Made by a program: the position numbers and the translations under genes
Shown here: positions 41,264-50,289 of the stretch, piece by piece
Numbering within the stretch: position 1 is the stretch's first letter
Layout of the letters: each line of letters opens with the position of its first letter
Notes under the pieces: model-generated
Told to the model about the DNA's origin: nothing
The model's input: the letters and a program-made list of their open reading frames with translations, nothing else
Database searches by the model: none
DNA from: CAYLPJ01 sp964385465
Lineage (GTDB): Bacteria > Planctomycetota > Phycisphaerae > SM23-33
Length of the DNA: 64,000 nt
Assembly: GCA_964385465.1 (NCBI GenBank)
Contig: CAYLPJ010000034.1
Coordinates: forward strand, 6,162-70,161
Direction: 5' to 3'

Positions 41264-43972
41264 TCAACGTTTCTCGAACGTCAGCTCCACGTTGTCCAGG
41301 TACCAGGTGGCGTCCGTCTCGGCCAGGCTGGCGAAGCCCAGCCAGTGAAGGGCCTTCAGCTCGCCGCTGACGTTGGGCAGGGCCGGGAACGCGCGCGGCT
41401 TGGCGCCCGCAAGCGTGACCGTCACGTCGTACGTGCCCGTTGAGGCCGAGCCGATCCCCGATCGGACGGCCACGCGCACCCACCGGCCTGCAGGCAGGTC
41501 CAGGAGTTTCTTCTTGTCGGCCAGGAGCTCGCCGCCGGCGATCCGCAGCCGCGGGCCGACCTTGTAGTCCCGCGCCCCGTCCCGCCAGGCGTGGAACAGC
41601 TCGGTCTTCTCGTCGATGCGGATGTCGAACGCGAACGTCGTCACGCCGTCGACGTGGCCGGGGTCGAAGAAGAAATGCGGGTTGTACCGCGGCCGAATGT
41701 CCGGCGAATCGGCGACCTTCAGACACCGCTTGCCCCCGGCGGCCTCGATGGCGTCGGTCACGCCGATGCTGCCCTTCCTGCCGGGGAAGTACATCGGCCC
41801 TCCGGGCAGCCGCCCGACGGGGAAGCGTTCGTAATCCTGGTGAAAGGTGAGGATCGGCTTCGGCGTGATGCGAAGCTCGGGGTACTCGTAGGTCTCGGCG
41901 AGCTTTACCCAGGCGGGATCGTCTTTGCGGACGCCGGCCTCGCGGGCGTCGAACGGCTCGAAGCCGATCTTCTTCGCCGGCGAGCCGGGCTCGAGGCGGA
42001 AGTCCCGCTCGCCGGGGGCGACGAACAGCGGGTCGGCGATGATCGACCCCTCGCCCTTGCCGGACGCCTTCCACTCCTTGAAGCTCATCCCGGCGAAGTC
42101 GAACTCCTTCCCGCCTTCCTTCCAGTAGAGGTTGCTGCGCATGACGACGTTGTCGTCCTTCCACCGCCCGCCGAGCAGGTCGCCCTCCTTCCAGTACACG
42201 ATGTTCCGCTCGAAGATGAACGAGACGTGATCCTCCTTCTTCGACCGCTTGAGCTGCGGGTCCAGGCTGTAGGCCAGGATGTTGTTGCGGACCACGTTCT
42301 CCTTGCCGAAGTGCTGATGAAACGTGCCGGTCTTCACGTCGTGGACCAGGTTCTTCTCGAACAGGATGCCCGTCGAGGCCTGGTCCGTGTACAGCCCCCA
42401 GCCGCCGTAATCGAACGAGTGCACGTGGTGGACGAGGTTGTGACACACCCGCGTGCCGGGGCTCTCGCCCAGCGTGTACACGCCGCCCATGTCGCTGAGG
42501 ATGCCGTACCCGAGGTGGTGAAGGCGGTTGTGCTCCACGACGTTCCGCTTGGCGGGGCTGTCCCCGTACCGCCACAGCCAGCCCACCGACACCGCCGTGT
42601 AGCGGAAGTCCGAGACGTCGCAGTGGGTCAGGGCATTGTCCGCCGCGTGGGCGATCAGCACGCCGACCGCGCCGCGGAAGAGGTGCCCGCCGGAGCGGAT
42701 GATGCAGTTGTCCACCGTGACGTGCCCGGTGCGGTCGGCCTCGGCGGGGAACTTGTTCCAGGTCGTGTCCCCGATCCGAACCCCGCCGGCGCCCAGGTCG
42801 TGGATGTAGCACTTCGTCAGCCGGCAGTGGCGGCAGCCGTTGTGGAAGTACACCCCGTAGCCGCCCATGAAACCCAGCTCGCAACCCTCGAACGCCACGT
42901 GACGCGCGCCGTTCGCCGTCACCGCCGACGGCGTGCCCACCGCGGCCTGGAAGTTGCTCCGCCCGTCCTTCGGCAGGATGTGCGCCGCATGCAGGAAGGC
43001 CAGCCCGCGGAAGGTGAGGTGCTCGACCAGCCGGCCCTTGTGCGGCTCGCCGGCGATGGTCACGAAACCCTTCGCCCGCGGGGCGTAGACGGCCGCGTCG
43101 GCAAGCGCCTCGCCGGGCAGCGGCTTGTATCGCAGCACGCCGTCCCGCGAGCAGAACCACTCGCCCGGCGCGTCCAGCGCGGCCGCGTAGTTCTCCAGGT
43201 GGAACCGCTGGATGTTCTTCCACTTGAAGAACGGCCAGGAGACCCCGCCGGTGGTGACGAGCAGGCCGGTCTTCGCGTCGGCCTTGGCGAGGCGGTGGAC
43301 GCCGACGGACCAGGAGTGGTAGGCGACCATGGTGACGTCGGCGAGCTGGTCCCTGGAGAAGCCGGCGATGTCGGCGAGCTGCTCGGGTTTGGCGTAGAAC
43401 GCCCGCTTGGACAGGTCGGCCTTCTTGCCGGTCAGCGGATCGACCGCCTCGCCGGCGCGGTGGTCGGCGTAGAACCAGAACTCGTCCGGCTCGCGGGCAC
43501 GCACGGCGCGTCGCCCGTTGACGTAGAGCTCCTCGAACCGCCAGTCGCCTTTCGCCACGGCCGGGAGCCTGGCCTCCCACAGGCCGTCGGCGGTCTGGCG
43601 GAGGCCTGTGATCGGTCGCCCGGCGTCGAGGACCACGCGGGCGCCCTCGGCGGCCTCGTAGGTGATGGGGCACTCGGCCGAGCCGCTGTCGGCGGGGGTG
43701 AACAGGACCGGTCGGTCCAGCTCGTATCGCCCGGCCGCGAACACCACCCGCACAGGCCCCGGCAACTTGCCCTTCTTGCGAAGCGTACGGATCGCATCAC
43801 GGGCGCCTTCCATGGACGCCAGCGGCCCGTCGCTGCCGTCGTCGGCGGGCCTGGCCGCCCGCCCGGACCACGCATCCTTCCCCCCCGGCGCCACGTGGAG
43901 GGTGACCGTCTCGGCACCTGCTGCCGTCGCCGCAAGGAGCACCATCGCCGCCAAACCGCTGATCCGTCGCAT
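41264..43972 (-). CDS. Secreted right-handed parallel beta-helix protein
   Basis: Protein of 902 residues with a signal peptide (LAAMVLLAATAAGAE). The N-terminal TVTLHVAPGGKDAWSG start followed by parallel beta-helix coils (repeated N/G-rich turns such as HNLVHHVHSF, EKNLVHDVKTG, RSNLYWKEGG) is typical of polysaccharide lyase/hydrolase-like exported proteins. The last 230 residues are a separate beta-sandwich (FHQDYERFPVGRLPGG to the end), probably a carbohydrate-binding or LamG-like domain. The ATG at 43972 has GAGGTG six bases upstream. Likely polysaccharide degradation outside the cytoplasm; exact activity is unknown. Confidence 0.75.
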   Translation of the reverse strand: MRRISGLAAMVLLAATAAGAETVTLHVAPGGKDAWSGRAARPADDGSDGPLASMEGARDAIRTLRKKGKLPGPVRVVFAAGRYELDRPVLFTPADSGSAECPITYEAAEGARVVLDAGRPITGLRQTADGLWEARLPAVAKGDWRFEELYVNGRRAVRAREPDEFWFYADHRAGEAVDPLTGKKADLSKRAFYAKPEQLADIAGFSRDQLADVTMVAYHSWSVGVHRLAKADAKTGLLVTTGGVSWPFFKWKNIQRFHLENYAAALDAPGEWFCSRDGVLRYKPLPGEALADAAVYAPRAKGFVTIAGEPHKGRLVEHLTFRGLAFLHAAHILPKDGRSNFQAAVGTPSAVTANGARHVAFEGCELGFMGGYGVYFHNGCRHCRLTKCYIHDLGAGGVRIGDTTWNKFPAEADRTGHVTVDNCIIRSGGHLFRGAVGVLIAHAADNALTHCDVSDFRYTAVSVGWLWRYGDSPAKRNVVEHNRLHHLGYGILSDMGGVYTLGESPGTRVCHNLVHHVHSFDYGGWGLYTDQASTGILFEKNLVHDVKTGTFHQHFGKENVVRNNILAYSLDPQLKRSKKEDHVSFIFERNIVYWKEGDLLGGRWKDDNVVMRSNLYWKEGGKEFDFAGMSFKEWKASGKGEGSIIADPLFVAPGERDFRLEPGSPAKKIGFEPFDAREAGVRKDDPAWVKLAETYEYPELRITPKPILTFHQDYERFPVGRLPGGPMYFPGRKGSIGVTDAIEAAGGKRCLKVADSPDIRPRYNPHFFFDPGHVDGVTTFAFDIRIDEKTELFHAWRDGARDYKVGPRLRIAGGELLADKKKLLDLPAGRWVRVAVRSGIGSASTGTYDVTVTLAGAKPRAFPALPNVSGELKALHWLGFASLAETDATWYLDNVELTFEKR

Positions 43973-44155
43973 CGCGTTCACCTCGCTGGAAAGCCTGCCC
44001 GGCCCCGGCCGGGACGGTATTCCCTTCAACCCTGGCCAAGCCACGGCGGAACGGTCGGGGCATCGGCAGTTGAGGTCGCACACTCGCGCTGCGAATGCAG
44101 GTCTGCCCGACCGGGCCGTCGAGTACGTCCTCGTTCTCCCCCAGCCGCGGCGGCT

Positions 44156-44298
44156 AAGCGGTCTCAGATACGTTCGTTACCGTTCCTGCGCCGGACGCGG
44201 CTCGTCTGGCGAGGCGGCCGAAGCAGGCGATGCAGGCCAACGCGGCCGGGCGGGCCGGGGACCAGCAGGAACGTAACATAGCTTGTTTGAGGCCGCTT
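44156..44298. repeat. MITE-like palindromic element, copy 2
   Basis: This 143-base element fills much of the 324-base gap 43973-44296. Its 33-base ends are imperfect inverted repeats: AAGCGGTCTCA (44156-44166) and CGTTCCTG (44181-44188) on the left mirror TGAGGCCGCTT (44288-44298) and CAGGAACG (44266-44273) on the right. The core 44206-44231 matches 22 of 26 bases of copy 1 (18257-18282). Again it ends exactly at the stop codon of a minus-strand gene. It has no coding capacity. The remaining gap (43973-44155) shows nothing recognisable. Confidence 0.6.
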
Positions 44299-44950
44299 AG
44301 AGCAGCTCCAGGAGCTGAGGTGGGCGGTCGATGAGGCGGACGGCGCCGTGCTCGCGGAGCTCCTCGGGCGTGCGGAAGCCCCAGGTAGCGCCGATCGCGG
44401 TCATGCCCGCGGCGTTGGCGGTCCGCATGTCCGTGTTCGTGTCGCCGACGTAGAGCACCTCCGCCGGGGCGATGTCGAGGTCCGCGGCGATCGCCAGCGC
44501 GCCGGACGGGTCCGGCTTCTTCACGCCGTCGTCGCGCACGCCTCGCACGGCCGCCCACCCCCAGCGGCCCAGCAGCCGCTCGACCGCCATGCGAGTGAAC
44601 TCGTCGGGCTTGTTCGACAGCACGGCCGCGGGGATGCCGCGGTCGGCCAGGCCGTCGAGCATCTCGGCGATGCCCGGGTACGGCCTCGTCTTGACGTGCC
44701 AGTACCTCGCATAGGCGGCGAGGAAGGCCTCGCAGCATCGCTGGACGGTGGGCTCGTCGTCGCGGCGGTCTTCGGGCAGGGCTCGGAGGGCATAGGCCCG
44801 CAGCCCGTCGCCGACGAAATAGCGGCAGGCCTCCTGCGGGTGCGTCGGCAGGCCCAGCAGCGACAAGGCCTCGTTCATCGCGTCGGTCAGGTCCGCCAGC
44901 GTGTCCAGCAGCGTCCCGTCGAGGTCGAAGAGTACGGCGCGGTGCGTCAT
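44297..44950 (-). CDS. gph: Phosphoglycolate phosphatase-like HAD hydrolase
   Basis: Protein of 217 residues. HAD motif I is D9-x-D11 (LFDLDGTLLDT), motif II is VLSNKP, and motif IV is YVGDTNTD, with the alpha-helical cap (residues about 18-85) of the Gph/PGP branch. It would dephosphorylate 2-phosphoglycolate or a similar small phosphate; substrate assignment inside the HAD family is uncertain. It lies 36 bases beyond the stop of the large propeller protein gene on the same strand. Confidence 0.82.
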   Translation of the reverse strand: MTHRAVLFDLDGTLLDTLADLTDAMNEALSLLGLPTHPQEACRYFVGDGLRAYALRALPEDRRDDEPTVQRCCEAFLAAYARYWHVKTRPYPGIAEMLDGLADRGIPAAVLSNKPDEFTRMAVERLLGRWGWAAVRGVRDDGVKKPDPSGALAIAADLDIAPAEVLYVGDTNTDMRTANAAGMTAIGATWGFRTPEELREHGAVRLIDRPPQLLELL

Positions 44951-44986
44951 CGGGGATCCTTACGTCTGCGGCGCCGGGCCGCGGGG

Positions 44987-47900
44987 CTATTCGGGAAAGT
45001 CGGCGTAGATGCCGCCGTACGGCCGGCGGCCGGAGATCGCCTCCAGCGCCTCGGTGCACGTGCGGCGGACGATGTGCGTCAGGTCGTTGGCGGCCGCCTC
45101 GCGGAGGGCGGGGTTGGCGGCGGGAGCGGCGATCATGCCCAGCGCCGTGGCGGCGGCGTGGCGGGTGTCGAGGATGTGCCGGCCGTCGGCGAGGACCTCG
45201 CAGAGCGCCTCGACGGCCCGGGGGTCGCCGATCTGGCCGAGCGCGTAGCAGTAGGCGGCCTTCACGCGGGGCGTGTGGGCCTTGTAGTCGTCCGGCTCCG
45301 AGCCGCCCTGCCTCCAGCCGTTGCGCTCCAGGAACGCCTTGGCGGAGAAGCCGGCCTCGGCCTCGGGGGGCGTCTCGGCCAACAGCTCGACCAGGCCGGG
45401 CACGACCTCGCGGTTGCCCAGCCGCCCGAGGGCGCGGCAGAGGTAGACGGTCGCCCAGCGGTCGCGGCGGTTCTCGGCGATGGCGGCCAGCAGCTCGGGG
45501 GCCAGGTCGGGGGCATCGGCGAGGACGGCGACGCGGCGTGCGGCGCGACGGGTTCGGCTGCTGCTGCGTTTCCCGCCGATGCCGAGGTCCTTCAGCGCGT
45601 CGTCCAGCAACGGCCCGGCGAGGCCCTCGCGGCGGGTGAGGTAGCCGGCGTAGCGCTGGGCGTCGTCGTTCTCGATGGCCAGCATCCGGTCGCGGTCGCT
45701 GCCGAAGCAGCCCAGCAGGGCGGGCTTCTCGAGGTGCTCGCCGCACCGCCGGGCGGGAAGGCGGGTCAGCGCCGCCATCGCCGCGAAGCCGACCTCGGGG
45801 GCGTTGGTGTCCGTGCGGTTGCGCTTGACGATCGGCGGGTCGGCGGCCAGGCGCGTCAGCGGGCCGATCGCCCGTGAGTCGCCGATGCGGGCCAGCGCAT
45901 CGATGGCGGCCATCGCCCGCTCCCGCGTGGCGTCGCGGTCTCTCAGCCGCCCCTTCGCCGGCAGCATCGCCAGGAGTGGCTTGACGGCGGCGGCGTCGCC
46001 GAGCCGGCCCAGCGCGTCGATCACGGCCAGGTCCAGGCGGAGGGCGTCGTAGCTCCCAGGCTTTTCAGTGGCGGCGTCTGGCAGGAGCTTCCGCAGCGCC
46101 GGCGCCGCGGCCGCGAAGCCCAGCCGCCCCAGGGCCCGGGCGGCGGGGGCGGCGCGGAGCGGATCGCCCGAGGCAAGCTCATCGAGCAGCCGGTCGCGGT
46201 CGGCATGCCCGATGCCGGCCAGTTCCCTGGCAACGGTGGCCGCCTGGCGTTTTCGCTCGGCCGGCGGGGCGTCGGCGTCGTAGTCGATCTCCCGCCCGAC
46301 GAGCCAGACGACGGACCCCCGGGCGGCGCGCCGGACGGCCCAGGCCTCGTCGCCGAGCGCCTCGGCCAGCGGGCCGAGGGCGCCCCGGCCCCCGCAGGCG
46401 CCGAGGGCCATCGCCGCCTCGCGGCGGACGCGTTCGGCCGGGTCGGACAGCAGTGCGATCAGGCCCGCCTCGGCCTCGGTCGCGCCGAGCTGGCCGACCG
46501 CCTCGGCCGCCGACTGTCGTACGGGGGCGTCCGGGTGGCGAAGGCTCCGCAGGAACACGTCCAACTCCATCCACGTGCGGTTGAAGCCCTCGGTGCGCAG
46601 CAGGCGGGTTTCCTCCGAGGCGATCCGCCCGATGGCCAGGCCGTTCTGGGCCGACCACATGCGGTAGCGGTGCAGCGGGCGGTCCGCGTAAAGCCGCTGG
46701 GGATGCCCCGCCGCCCGCGGATACGACCGAGGCGGGCCGCTGACCTTGCGGACGTGGTGGCAGCCGACGCACGTGCGGCTCTCGCCCGGGCGGACGTAGA
46801 TCCACGTGTGCATCGCCGCGATGACGCGCCCGTCGGGATCGGTCAGCTCCAGCGCGACCGACGTGTCGGCCGGGATCTCCACGAAGAACGAGCCGTCCCC
46901 CGCCACCGGCGCCCGCCCGAGCACGCGCCCGAGCCCGCCGACGTGGTGCTTGTCGATCGCCCGATACGTCGTGGGGATGATCTCGACGACCTGCACGCGG
47001 TACGGCTCGGCCGGGCGACGCCAGTCCTCCCGCGTGTCGTAGGCGGACAGGCAAAGCAGCCGCCCTGTGCGCTGCCCCGGCTGCACACGGCTGACGCGGT
47101 TCGGCGGGCGGCGGCGCGGGGCGACGGCGACGGGATCGAAGCACGCCGCCGCGGGATCGTCGTGCAGCAACCCCAGCTCGCCGGTGGCGACGTCCAGCAC
47201 CCCCAGGCCGGTCCGCCCGCTGGGGGTCCGCTTCTTCTCCGGCTTGCCCTTCGCCGCCCTGCCGGCGTAGTCGGCCGCGACGGTGTTGACCAGCAGCAGC
47301 CCGTCGCCCAGCGGGTACGGCGTGCCGCAACGGACCTTGCTTTCCTTGCCGCCGGGCCCACGCAGTACGCCGCCGCGGAGCAGTTCGCGGTCGTCGTCGT
47401 TGGCGACGAGGTTGATCCCCCCGGCCGACATGCACGCGATCCGCCCGTCGGGCATCTGCCGCGGCTGCGTGTAGTGCATCTTCTTGTAGAAGTTTCGGCC
47501 GAGGTGCAGTTCGGGCCCGAAGACCACATCGTCGCCGGTGCCGTCGGGGAAGCAGGCGTGGATCTGCTGCTCGACCTTGTTGGTCATGTTGAACACCTGC
47601 CAGCGGGAGAACAGGATGCGCCCGTCGGCGGCGATCGAGGGCTCCCATTCGTCGTTGTTGTAGAAGCTGATCTGGCGGATGTCCGAGCCGTCGGCGTTCA
47701 TCGTGTGGAGGTTCTCGACGAAGTGGGCGTGATACTCGTCGCGGTAGCCGTTGCGGCTGGAGCTGAAGACGATCCGCCCGTCGGGCAGGTAGGCGGGCAT
47801 GACGTCATCGACCGGGCCGCGCGTGAGCTGCCGCGGCGGCGCAGGCTCCTCGCCGGGAGCGGGCACGTCGAGCTCGTAAATGTGGAACCAGCTCTCGCCC

Positions 47901-48250
47901 GTCGGGCACATGGCGAAGACGATCCGCCGGCCGTCCCAGCTCACCTCCGGCCCCGCGACCCAGCCCTTGCCTTCCACGAGCGGGACGATCTGTGGTTTCC
48001 CCAGCGGCGGCCGCAGCAGATACATCCCCCTTCCCGGCCTGGCCGCCGCGCAGCGGTCCAGCATGATGTAGGACAATCGATGGACGTCCATATCCTTCGG
48101 CGTCCGCTGCGCGAACCGCCGAAGATCTGTAGTCACAAAGACGACCCCCCTCCCGACAAGCGGCTCGGCGCGCTCCAGAAGCCCGGCGGCGAACGCGCAG
48201 TGCGAGAACACCACTGAACTCACGACCGCCGTCAGAATCATACGTCTCAT
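44987..48250 (-). CDS. Secreted beta-propeller / mono-heme c / HEAT-repeat protein
   Basis: Protein of 1087 residues. A signal peptide (ILTAVVSSVVFSHCAFAAG) leads into a TolB/PD40-like propeller (about 80-330: SWDGRRIVFAMCPTGES, LPDGRIVFSSSRNGYRDEYH, ADGRILFSRW). Near residue 495 is one heme c motif, CVGCHH, within a beta-rich domain whose approach (DTSVALELTDPDGRVIAAM) resembles the middle domain of hydrazine synthase alpha subunit-like proteins. From about 570 to the end run HEAT repeats (LRSLRHPDAPVRQSAAEAVGQLG). This composite is typical of planctomycete exported cytochromes. Role unknown; electron transfer or scaffold at the cell surface is inference. No other anammox genes are present. 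Confidence 0.7.
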   Translation of the reverse strand: MRRMILTAVVSSVVFSHCAFAAGLLERAEPLVGRGVVFVTTDLRRFAQRTPKDMDVHRLSYIMLDRCAAARPGRGMYLLRPPLGKPQIVPLVEGKGWVAGPEVSWDGRRIVFAMCPTGESWFHIYELDVPAPGEEPAPPRQLTRGPVDDVMPAYLPDGRIVFSSSRNGYRDEYHAHFVENLHTMNADGSDIRQISFYNNDEWEPSIAADGRILFSRWQVFNMTNKVEQQIHACFPDGTGDDVVFGPELHLGRNFYKKMHYTQPRQMPDGRIACMSAGGINLVANDDDRELLRGGVLRGPGGKESKVRCGTPYPLGDGLLLVNTVAADYAGRAAKGKPEKKRTPSGRTGLGVLDVATGELGLLHDDPAAACFDPVAVAPRRRPPNRVSRVQPGQRTGRLLCLSAYDTREDWRRPAEPYRVQVVEIIPTTYRAIDKHHVGGLGRVLGRAPVAGDGSFFVEIPADTSVALELTDPDGRVIAAMHTWIYVRPGESRTCVGCHHVRKVSGPPRSYPRAAGHPQRLYADRPLHRYRMWSAQNGLAIGRIASEETRLLRTEGFNRTWMELDVFLRSLRHPDAPVRQSAAEAVGQLGATEAEAGLIALLSDPAERVRREAAMALGACGGRGALGPLAEALGDEAWAVRRAARGSVVWLVGREIDYDADAPPAERKRQAATVARELAGIGHADRDRLLDELASGDPLRAAPAARALGRLGFAAAAPALRKLLPDAATEKPGSYDALRLDLAVIDALGRLGDAAAVKPLLAMLPAKGRLRDRDATRERAMAAIDALARIGDSRAIGPLTRLAADPPIVKRNRTDTNAPEVGFAAMAALTRLPARRCGEHLEKPALLGCFGSDRDRMLAIENDDAQRYAGYLTRREGLAGPLLDDALKDLGIGGKRSSSRTRRAARRVAVLADAPDLAPELLAAIAENRRDRWATVYLCRALGRLGNREVVPGLVELLAETPPEAEAGFSAKAFLERNGWRQGGSEPDDYKAHTPRVKAAYCYALGQIGDPRAVEALCEVLADGRHILDTRHAAATALGMIAAPAANPALREAAANDLTHIVRRTCTEALEAISGRRPYGGIYADFPE

Positions 48251-48270
48251 CGAACTGCCCTTCCCACTGC

Positions 48271-48939
48271 TCAGGCCTGACCCACCGCCGGCCTGATCTT
48301 CTCGCGCACGTCCTCAGCGAACGGCTCGAATCCCCTCGGACAGGCCTTGGCGAGAACTTCGAGGTCCACATTGTCGGCCACGGCCATGTAGGCCTCCGTC
48401 AGCTTGGCATGGCCACCGAAGATCTCCGCCGCGCGATCCTTGGGATGACTACCCGTGCCCTCTTTACCACTGAGTTTCTCGGGGTCGGGGTGAGACCGCG
48501 AGCCGTCTCCTCCCGCAGCGGAAACGGCATTGCCGTCGGCGATCATCCACGCGTCGAATGCCTCGACCGCCATGCCCACGGCACAAGGTGGGCTGGCGGG
48601 AATGACGGTGGCTGCGTCCCGACCGGCACGGAGGGCGTCGATGGTCCCGCGGTTTGATCGTCGGTCGCGATCCATCACCACAACAACCGCGTCGAAGCGG
48701 CTGTTTCCCGCTTCTCGCACGGCCCATTGGACCTTCCGTGCGTACTTCCTGCCCCGTCCCGGCACATGACCGGTCTTCGGGAACTTCTTGGCTGCATAGG
48801 CCACGTTGGCCGGGCCGTCGAGAAGCCGATGTACAACCCGCGGCAGGGCGCCGGATTCCTCAGCAGACCGTTCCACATCGAGTGGCCGTCTCAGGTCGAA
48901 CTCGCCATCGCCGAACACAGCAACTCGTTTGCCACTCAC
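48271..48939 (-). CDS. TOPRIM/DUF4276-like putative nuclease, partner of the AAA ATPase
   Basis: Protein of 222 residues. It opens with a strand ending in GDGEFD (E13), then has VVVVMDRD (D90, D92) and VEAFDAWMIAD (E126, D129, D135) followed by HPDPEKLSG. This order (glutamate after strand 1, DxD, then a E-x-x-x-W-x-x-AD motif) is that of DUF4276/TOPRIM-like OLD-family nucleases. The GTG at 48939 overlaps the ATPase stop as GTGA, so a longer frame reaching 48993 is unlikely. Split ATPase plus TOPRIM pairs are known in PARIS and related phage-defence systems. Composition is markedly lower in GC than its neighbours. Confidence 0.65.
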   Translation of the reverse strand: MSGKRVAVFGDGEFDLRRPLDVERSAEESGALPRVVHRLLDGPANVAYAAKKFPKTGHVPGRGRKYARKVQWAVREAGNSRFDAVVVVMDRDRRSNRGTIDALRAGRDAATVIPASPPCAVGMAVEAFDAWMIADGNAVSAAGGDGSRSHPDPEKLSGKEGTGSHPKDRAAEIFGGHAKLTEAYMAVADNVDLEVLAKACPRGFEPFAEDVREKIRPAVGQA

Positions 48940-49970
48940 TCGAAGTGCCCCGTCTTCGTGACGATGTCCCGCTCGCTTTCGAATCCCGTCCATATCTCCC
49001 CCGTGCCGAATATGCGCCGCAAGGAGTCCACTTCAGGATGCTCTGCCAACCTGCCTGCCTGCACCGCCCCCTCCTCGTTCTTCGAGAAGACATGGACCTG
49101 CTCCGGCTCAACACAGTCGAGGAGGTATGGCGAGTGTGTTGTGAGGATAACCTGAGCCTGCTCATTCTCACTTAGATGTGCAAGCGTGTCGACCGTATCC
49201 TTCAATGCGCCATAATGCACGCCATCTTCTGGCTGCTCAATCAGTAGAATTTCAGGAGAACGCATGGCATGACGGATGGCCATGAATGCCAAGGAGAGCA
49301 TCACTCCATCTGAGACGTGAGTGCACGGGAGTTCTCCGCCCTGGGAGGTGCGAAACCTGAGATGCGCAACATCACCTCTCTGACTTGGAGCTGCAATGAT
49401 AGCTGTGTAGAAGGGGAACCTCTGACGGAAGTCCCTCTCCAGGGCATCCACTGAGCCATCCCGCCTGATCGCCATCCGGGCAACCAAGCCAGGGAGCCCT
49501 GCGCCGTCGGGCGCCAGCTTCTCCACAAGTGGAGTGGGGACCCTCAAGGCCTTCGGATCCAATCGCCAGAAAGAGACTTCGCCGAGAGTTGCACCCCTCT
49601 CTGCGGCTTCCGCCCTGGCTTCCCACACGTTGCGCACGTTCCCAGGAGGTTGCGTGTAGCAATCAGCCACGGCCTCGAACACATTGTCTCCCGAGGCGCC
49701 CGCTGGACGATGGCGCACGCTGATGCGGATTCTGTCCTCTACGCGCTCCCCCTGATACAAAGTCTCTGGTCCTACGCGCACGCCCGATCGGTCATGTATC
49801 TCGCGGTCCTGGGTCTTCATTTCCGTACGAAGAACCGAGGCGACGCGGATGGCCTGGAGCAGCGACGTCTTCCCGGAGTCGTTCGGGCCGACGAGGACGT
49901 TGAAGGGGCCCAGGTCGATGTCGAAGTCTTTGAAGCATTTGAAGTTTTCGATGTGCATGGACGTGATCAT
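48936..49970 (-). CDS. OLD/RecF-like AAA ATPase of a candidate defence pair
   Basis: Protein of 344 residues. It starts MITSMHIENFKCFKDF, with Walker A GPNDSGKT at 28-35, an ABC-type signature VSDGVMLSL, Walker B ILLIEQPEDGVHYG and the switch histidine in TTHSPYLLD. It is a single-chain SMC-like ATPase without its own nuclease domain, which is supplied by the coupled TOPRIM-like gene. The start ATG 49970 has AAAGGA eight bases upstream. GC content is about 55-62% in lines sampled, against over 70% around it, so horizontal gain is likely. No toxin/antitoxin or restriction genes adjoin. Confidence 0.85.
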   Translation of the reverse strand: MITSMHIENFKCFKDFDIDLGPFNVLVGPNDSGKTSLLQAIRVASVLRTEMKTQDREIHDRSGVRVGPETLYQGERVEDRIRISVRHRPAGASGDNVFEAVADCYTQPPGNVRNVWEARAEAAERGATLGEVSFWRLDPKALRVPTPLVEKLAPDGAGLPGLVARMAIRRDGSVDALERDFRQRFPFYTAIIAAPSQRGDVAHLRFRTSQGGELPCTHVSDGVMLSLAFMAIRHAMRSPEILLIEQPEDGVHYGALKDTVDTLAHLSENEQAQVILTTHSPYLLDCVEPEQVHVFSKNEEGAVQAGRLAEHPEVDSLRRIFGTGEIWTGFESERDIVTKTGHFE

Positions 49971-50289
49971 CGGTCGTCCTTTCCCGCCGGGCGGAACGGG
50001 GGCCATTCGCCTGTCTGGCGGCGTCGCCCGCGACGCGTTCCGTTGCGGCAGCGGCGGCTTGCCGCGTACGAAGCGAAACGGTGAGCCCGCACCCTTTCGG
50101 CGGCGGGACGCGGAGCTGACGTCCCGCCGACGCGGCGCGTGGTCGCACCGGTCGCTTCGCTCCGATGCGAAGCGTCGAGCAAGCTCGACCGCGAAACGGG
50201 CATAGGCGGAACGGGCACACCGCGCCCGCGGGGGGAGTGTAGCGTGGATATGGTCCCGTCCGCAAGATGCGTGCCCGTCGCCGCGGGGG
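49971..50289. other. Intergenic region with two strong hairpins
   Basis: This 319-base stretch between rho and the ATPase gene (both minus) has no gene. It contains CGGCGGGACG (50101-50110) pairing with CGTCCCGCCG (50120-50129) and CGCTTCGC (50153-50160) pairing with GCGAAGCG (50167-50174). Neither is followed by a T-run on either strand. They may mark the 3' end of rho or protect transcripts. The ATPase promoter should also lie here; I find no convincing one. Confidence 0.45.

Noticed and set aside
44987..48250. Hydrazine synthase subunit and thus an anammox organism
   Set aside because: Only distant resemblance in a common planctomycete domain; one heme motif, HEAT repeats instead of further hemes, and no partner subunits.
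48940..48993. Longer N-terminus of the TOPRIM-like protein starting inside the ATPase gene
   Set aside because: The GTG that overlaps the ATPase stop (GTGA) puts the first beta-strand at the start as in relatives; the extra residues are the ATPase end in another frame.
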